Assembly (NCBI GenBank): GCA_963693085.1
Contig: OY856409.1
Location: 299,316,558-299,380,557, forward strand
DNA length: 64,000 bases
Reading direction: 5' to 3'
From: Alisma plantago-aquatica
Lineage: Eukaryota > Streptophyta > Magnoliopsida > Alismatales > Alismataceae
The notes beneath the pieces were generated by a model. It was not told where the DNA came from and ran no database searches. It was given only the letters and a program-made list of their open reading frames with translations. Made by a program: the position numbers and the translations under genes. Positions 57,678 to 64,000 of this stretch are shown here, piece after piece (the stretch's first letter is position 1; the number at the start of each line of letters is the position of its first letter).

Positions 57678-59690
57678 TTATGGTAACACCCTCACCCCCA
57701 ATTCCATATATTTTTTTATTAAATCTTCAAAAAATGATAACCCATGTATCATTTGATCATATATACATATAGTATATGATTTTTCATCTTCTCATGAGAT
57801 CTATCTATTGGAACTAGTTTTAGAACCCAAATATATTTGTAGTTCTATTATTTCCCCAAAAATGTTTGATTTGAAACTTTTGAAGACGGTGAATGCCACC
57901 AAGTACTCAATCTTGATCTTTTGTGTTAAAAAACATGATGGTATATCTAAATCAATAACTTAATCTACTTTGGATTCGAATATTGTCTTGAATCTTCTTG
58001 ATGTACCTATAATGACTATCTTGACCTAAAAGTAACCCCTTTCATGTACATGCATGATGTAGCCTAATCAAGATGGAATCTTTGGTTTATTTTACTATCA
58101 TATGACTACCCCACTTCAAAATCAGTAGTCTTTATGGTGTTTTGTGACATGTATGAATAAGATCTTATTCTCCTTTCCCATGAATAGTTGATATGACCTA
58201 AAGAACCTATCTTTGTACATCGGTATGCCCCAAAATGTTATGATAAGTACTTATATAGTTGTATCTTAAATCATTGTGCTGAAGTGGATCCTTAATGCTA
58301 AAATGTCTATAATCTCCTTTAAGTCGGTCCCTATAATGTGTTGTGACACTAAATGCCATGTAACACATTCTTATACACCTTTGACTACATGTAACACACT
58401 TACGACACCAAGCATGTTCTAAATGCATATATTGATTGATGAACCCTAATATTACATAAACCATGTTCTAGTGTTACACACATATCTCAAGACTTAAAAT
58501 CACTAGATTTATCATGCTATAACTCTAAATCCAAACTTGATCTACTTAATGCTTCTATGACTTGCAAATGTGACCATGTGGAATGAAATGGATCCTTTAT
58601 GACTAGATAGGAACCTTCTTGATTAAACCTTGATGATAACCTAAATATTTATCTTCCCTTAATTCTAAATCATACTTTATCTCTATCTACCATCACTAGT
58701 AATGTGGGTGGTTTACCAAGATCTCGGGTGCCATATTGATACTTGTACTATGTTGAAACATTGCATGAATGTTTGGAACCTTGGATCTATGAATGAACTA
58801 CTTGAAACCTAGGTCTAGGGTGAACATCCACATGACACATATTGTAACATAGTGAAATTGTATACTAAATCTACCTGGAACTATAATTCATCACTTCTCC
58901 TAAATCGATTTTATTGCTTCAATCCAAGGCTTATTCAGTTATTTTGATCAATATATCATTAGTAATTAATATTCTTTTGAGATTCTTGTGTTCAATTGAC
59001 ATCATTTTCCTCACATGAAAAATATTTACAAACAAGTCCCTTAATTTATTCTCGTGAACCAATTTCAAATCATTTAGTGCAAATCGGCATCCTTCTTATT
59101 GAATACTTTGGCCTGGACTAGTATTTCAAAAATAAACCTATGCTTCTAACTAATAGCTTTGAAATCAATACAAAACATTAATTGGACCAAAAGATATCCA
59201 TTTTTTGTATACATGGTGGAATAATTCAAATTAGCCACATCATGACCATAGATATAGGAGTCAATGTTTCTAGTATATAGTTTTATTAAATGTAAGGTCA
59301 AAATCTCAAATTGGGGTTCAAATTTAGAAATTTTAGAAGATATTGGAAGCTAACGAACTCTATAATTAATTTTCTACTTATTGGTCAACTGGAATAAAGA
59401 AGACAACATCCTGATCGGGATTGCTCTCTGCTTGAATAGAAAATGGTGATGAAAGTCATTTCTCATCTTTGAAACCCGACTATTTTTTCCCTCCACTGAA
59501 TCATCTCCTCACGTGCCTCTCTTTATCACCCAAACATCCCTAGAAACCCTAGCACTGTCACATATATAAAGCATTAGAAACAACAATCTAGGAGACAACT
59601 AACCTTACATCTCAAGCTTGGTTGGCATCATAAACTCACGACACAAATAGCATACAACACGGTCCTTGACACTACCTTGCTCATCCACTA
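57678..59690 (+). mobile_element. Possible gypsy LTR start, plus strand
   Basis: TGGTAACACCCTCACCCCC at 57678 resembles the TGTAACACCCC LTR start used by the element copies ending at 6226 and 47732, here on the plus strand. A TATA-like 'catatataaagcat' lies at 59556, about 1.9 kb downstream, as expected for a long LTR. No matching second LTR, primer site or coding domain was found, so this stays tentative. 58207-58464 is a spurious frame. Confidence 0.3.
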
Positions 59691-61060
59691 TGCCTCAAAC
59701 TCAATCAACCATGATCCAAATTCTACAAATGGGGGAGCCAACCTACAACACTGTTGACTTGTCTCCCTCGACCCCTTCGACGATATTGTCAGAATCCAAA
59801 ATGCTCTAGATTTGTCACTACCCTCCTTCACCAAAAAGGTGTAAAGCATCATGCATCCTTCTGGTAGTCATCATCCTCAATCCTACATATTCCAACTGAA
59901 CCCTAGGACACTATAGGTCTGTCATCAATGGACATCCAACACATGGCTCGTTAACCAATTTGAGGTCTGCTACCTAGATTCATTTTGGAACCCATAACAA
60001 AACCCCACTCATTCTGCACCACATGTTTGAGGGTATAACAAATAAAATATGTATTTTATTTGTTATAACCTCAAACATGTGGTGGATAATGAGTGGGGTT
60101 CCATTTTGGGTTCTAAAATGGTGTCCACTTAACTTCTTTCTAACCAATTCGCCGCCACTTACTCTTGCTAACAAAAATGAAACCACCCAACTACCTGTAC
60201 ACATAAGGGTACTAACGAAATCCATCATTGTAACTTGGGTGACGGGCCAATAGAACTTGCCACTGTGGGAATCTAGATGCATCCTCGACCACAAGAGGGA
60301 GTGGCATAGATAACACATCCCCAAGGGCAAGATACTTTGTGATCCCAAGTCCATGATCATCTCCTTGAGTCTCTATCCTTCCTTATAACTCGTTCAACCT
60401 GATCACACACTAGATCAACAACCTAGAAATGTAGCAGCAAACCTTGTCAAGAGACCTACAATAGAGCAATGGAGCAAATGCTTGCCAAGCCCTCCCTGAT
60501 TAGAGATAGTTGAGTGAATCCCATACCCTAGCCTCTTTTCATCACATACATTCATAAGATTACCACTCTCCTACTCCCTTAATGCCATATCTTGATCCCC
60601 TCCCCTTTGGCTACCAAGTTGTCATCCGACCAACACCACAAGAGGCAACCCTAAGCCCAAGCACCTTCACCTATACAAAATGAAACCTCCTCTCTATGCC
60701 GCCACCATCTGCCTCGACGCTATAGCTATAGGAAGATCCCAATAGCATCTAACTGTCTCTCCTTCTGTAGACTTCCCGAAGGTCCAAGAATCAAATGGAA
60801 GATCCCCCCCTCTATGGTGTGTACTGTGAGACTCCATTTTTGGATCCATGAATTAAATTTGCAGACACTGTAATAATCCAGGATGGACCAAATTTGCATA
60901 CCACTATTGATCATGTAACCTCGCCACCACTACTCTAGACATTACTACCCAGTAGCTTCTACGGAGGCATTCACTAGCATCATCACCACATCACCCTTCC
61001 CCCTACAACTAGCACCCACGGTTGAAAGATAAGCTTGCTGATGAGTTTAAATCAAGTGAT
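59691..61060. other. Unassigned region, probably old element internal DNA
   Basis: More C-rich than its surroundings on the plus strand ('ccctcgaccccttcgacga', 'cctcgccaccactactc'), as if formerly coding, but no frame runs far and no family is recognised. It contains the palindrome at 59981-60120. Confidence 0.3.
59981..60120. repeat. 140-bp near-perfect palindrome
   Basis: Arms of about 69 bases (59981-60049 and 60052-60120) match with few mismatches. The outer ends are CATTTTGGAACCC and GGGTTCTAAAATG, and the loop is one to two bases at AAATATGTATTTT. It would form a long hairpin if transcribed or single-stranded. It could be a fold-back MITE or an inverted duplication of the left arm. Confidence 0.85.
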
Positions 61061-63788
61061 AGGTATGCCTCTTGTTCCTACATTCATATATTTAGGAGAT
61101 AAAATATAGTTAGAATAGAAAGAGTTAGATAATGATAAATGTAAATTAGTTTGATAGGCTAAGTATTGCATACATGTAACATATATACAACTATTAATAT
61201 TATATCATAATAGAATGAGTTGGTTATAGTTCAAATGATTGGATCATGTAGATTTAATGTTGGGTCGACCAAATCCATAACATTTGTGTATAAAAATATT
61301 TTGGTATATTAGTAGTAATAATATTCCTAATACCTATTCAAAATCCTAGAAGTATATAGACATTAGGATTGAAGTGAAGGTCATGATTTAAAAAGTAATC
61401 TGATTTAAATCAAACTATTCTATTAAAATGAAAGTTAAGTGAGAAATCTATTTGATCATGGATAACCCTAATTTGGAAATAAAATAGGTGATGAAACTTA
61501 TGGTAACTATGTCTAAGTTGTTCAGTTTTTATATTATATATTAATAATTCATATTTAGAACATCATAAACAGTTAAGCCCTATGCAAGATTGTATAACTA
61601 GTATGCTTTGAATGTAACTCGAGATATCCCTACTAAGGGTACATTGGTAAATATACACAATTGATCCTAGTGAATGAATAGAGTTATATCCTATATAAGA
61701 GATAGAATAGCATTATCTGGTTTATACAAGAAAAAAAAGGTGATAAAACAATTGAGTACATAATATTGATTATATATATAACCCAGCTAGGAACCCTGGG
61801 AGTGAGAATAATGGAAAATATGTTGACAATCCAAAATGGAAAACTCTATCCACCTTAACACTAATAAAATGAAATTTGAAAAACACCTGATTCCATGCCA
61901 TATAGTGACACATATTCATATACATTTGTAGAACTCTTTATTTTGATTAAATCTTAGATCTGAATACTTGGAACTCACAACTTTACATACTTTGTCCAAA
62001 GGTACAAAATTTCTATTTCTATTTGGATAGTTATTTCCCTCATTGATTACATGCATGACTAGATAAGTTGGTTGGCCAAAATTTGATTTTGTACCTTCTC
62101 CCACCTCTTTGAAAGGCCACCAACACTTATTCCTAGAAATAGTAGAACAATGTTCAAACGTAAAAAAAAGGTAGGTTAGTGCCCCAAGTTTAGTGGAGTT
62201 ATGCTTGCAGGCCTTTATGCAGAGTCAAAGAATTGGACTGTATTGTCATGTTGGTGTGTTGGTGTGTTGTCGCTCTCCTTAGGAGAGAACATATGGCTTC
62301 CCCAACAACTAAACATTGACACGTGCATCTGTTGGAAATTGAACTACTAGTTTCAAAAATTAGAATTGGACTATATTGAATTTGAAAACACATTTCCACC
62401 TTTCGATACTTGTCTATATTGTTTATTCCTTAGAATTTGGACATGAAAATCCTTGTAGATAGGTTCATATTATTTTACTTTTAATACCAATTTTGTACCA
62501 GCTTTTCTAACCCATGTTTCTCTTCTTGGGGTCCATTTGTGGTTTTGTTCCGCTGGGAATTCATGGATAGGTGATGAAAGAAGACTAAAAGAGATGTGTA
62601 AGAGTTTCCCACTGTTGAATAGTAGATAGCAATCCATGACAAATATTCAAATTCAATGTAACATTTCTACGACTCTAATGTAAAGCATGATTGTAAAAAG
62701 ATTTGTATATATTTTCTAGTATTATTATGTAAATATTCAATTGTAAGAATTGGGTCTTTAAAATACATTTTCAGAGCCTATAAATAGTAGAAACCCATGT
62801 ATCAGAAAATTATGGTTAGTTAGGAATACAAATGTAGTAGATAGTTAATAGCAAACCCTAGTATCATTGGCTCAATTATTGGGATATACCTAGACTACAA
62901 GTAGGAAACACCAAGACCCTAGGATATGGGGTATGTACCTCAATAGAAAGTCATGAAACATACCTATCTCGTCTACTAGTTTGTGGATTCCCCTAGGTGT
63001 AGATTTACATGGAAATAAAATTGAGGAAGATATATTTTAGATACATGCATAGTAAGGCCCTCGGATCACTAAAATCACCACTATATGTATAGAAATAGTC
63101 AGTACCTATAGTTTGTCAGTAATTGGTACAACCAACCATAAGTAATAGAAAAATAAGAGAACATATAAATATTGTTATCCCTAGAATGGTAAGTTCCATA
63201 TAATTGATAACTTCTATTAGGGACCTTAAAATATATTTGAGATTGATGTAGTGTATACAATATACTTCATATTTGGTAATTGAGAAAAATTCATCACCAT
63301 GTAAATGGAATTAACTGAGGTGTTTAGGGAAGGATGTTTAGTGAAGGTTCTGGTATAGTTACACCCAATCCACTTATGTGGTGGTGGGGTTTCCTCACTT
63401 TACATACCAACCTGGCCAAAGCGATGTCTACTACGTGGAAAAACCATAATCCTGAATTTAGTCACTAACTCAAAAAAAGGGTGTGTCTTGAATCACCTTT
63501 AATAGAGAGTAAATGATAATATGTTAGGACTTAGATCAAAAACCCTACTAATACAAACTTTTTTAGGAACAAAAATTTGCCACTTGATTACTTTTACATA
63601 AAACCTCTACAAAATATGATGACATGAGAGTTAATAATAGGTTCTCCTTATATATATAATTATGATATTTGCCAAAAAAAATTACAAAACCAACATTATA
63701 TCTATATATATATGCAAAATAAAATATATAAAGCATGTCCCAATATATGATAAGATAATTAAATGATCAATATTAGGACATATGCATC
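61061..63788. other. AT-rich region, no gene seen
   Basis: No frame has family resemblance. 62328-62900 might be an old solo LTR: it starts TGTTGGAAATTG and has a TATA-like 'cctataaatagtag' at 62780 followed by a plausible leader. I could not find its other end or a duplication. 63650-63730 is a run of TA-rich microsatellite-like sequence. Confidence 0.35.
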
Positions 63789-63800
63789 TTTGAAACTCCT
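63789..63800. repeat. SINE target duplication, left copy
   Basis: TTTGAAACTCCT, repeated exactly at 63913-63924 on the other side of the tRNA-like unit. Confidence 0.7.
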
Positions 63801-63912
63801 TTTAGAAAACAAATTGGTGATTCTATTCATGTCATTGTTGGGGCTTGAACTTGAGACCTCTTGGTAACAGACCAAGTATCTTACCACTAGGGTGTCCCAT
63901 CTTGGATAGATT
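63801..63912 (-). mobile_element. tRNA-derived SINE, about 112 bp
   Basis: On the minus strand the unit begins TCTATCCAAGATGGG and contains an A-box-like CCTAGTGGTAAGATAC (63892-63877) and a B-box-like GTCTCAAGTTCAAGCCC (63859-63843; the tRNA form is GGTTCGANNCC), the split promoter of RNA polymerase III. The acceptor ends do not pair and no closed cloverleaf is seen, so it is not a tRNA gene. It ends in a weak tail 'TTTGTTTTCTAAA' and is flanked by 12-bp direct repeats (63789-63800, 63913-63924). SINEs move using LINE enzymes, and LINEs are plentiful here. It is short for a plant SINE. Confidence 0.65.
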
Positions 63913-63924
63913 TTTGAAACTCCT
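63913..63924. repeat. SINE target duplication, right copy
   Basis: TTTGAAACTCCT, identical to 63789-63800. The remaining bases to 64000 are AT-rich and featureless. Confidence 0.7.
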
Positions 63925-64000
63925 AATTTGTAGATACATATAAAACTTTAGATAATTTATGTTAAACTAAGCACTGTGTTGATGTAAAACCCTAATCACT

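Noticed and set aside
63828..63901. Functional tRNA gene
   Set aside because: A- and B-box-like motifs exist but the acceptor stem does not pair and no full cloverleaf forms; flanking repeats fit a SINE.

Overview
This window looks like intergenic, repeat-packed nuclear DNA of a flowering plant. The evidence is plant-type non-LTR retrotransposons (DUF4283 ORF1, apurinic-type endonuclease, reverse transcriptase, RNase H), Ty1/copia and Ty3/gypsy elements primed by initiator tRNA-Met, a CACTA (En/Spm) DNA transposon with a tnp2 gene and a Ulp1-like peptidase, and a tRNA-derived SINE. I found no convincing host gene. The sequence is AT-rich and almost every protein-like stretch is transposon-derived. 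The species or clade cannot be fixed from the sequence.

Layout. 1-495 is the 3' end of a gypsy LTR whose element lies off the left edge. 496-2650 and about 2650-5395 are parts of two minus-strand LINEs of different families, joined end to end. 5396-6226 is a minus-strand gypsy LTR fragment. 6227-40483 is one large nested structure. Its base is a minus-strand Ty1/copia element with its 5' LTR at 38547-40483. It was split by a gypsy element with 4.7-kb LTRs (7844-22114, near-match 5-bp duplication) and by a LINE (22354-34970, 18-bp target duplication). The LINE was itself split by a CACTA transposon (28277-34769, TCA duplication). The CACTA carries, in the first intron of its transposase gene, a sequence that looks like a solo LTR. 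Removing each insertion restores the reading frame or sequence of the layer below.

40484-48936 is mostly unassignable AT-rich DNA plus a degraded gypsy gag (about 43700-44660) and an LTR-like tract with a start at 47732. 48937-54790 is a minus-strand LINE that is nearly whole: ORF1 and ORF2 are spoiled only by in-frame stops and a single shift at a C8/G8 run. 54791-63788 is mostly AT-rich with weak LTR-like signals and a 140-bp palindrome at 59981-60120. 63801-63912 is a short minus-strand SINE with a 12-bp duplication.

The most interesting item is the CACTA element. Its transposase gene has two stops and has lost its 3' part, yet the adjacent Ulp1-like cysteine peptidase reads through five exons with consensus splice sites and a complete His-Asp-Gln-Cys catalytic set. 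Other points worth a look are the telomere-motif-rich arrays in the long gypsy LTRs, the ORF1 stop/ORF2 start overlaps (TAATG and ATGCTAA) in two LINE families, and the transition-type stop codons that suggest decay by cytosine deamination.
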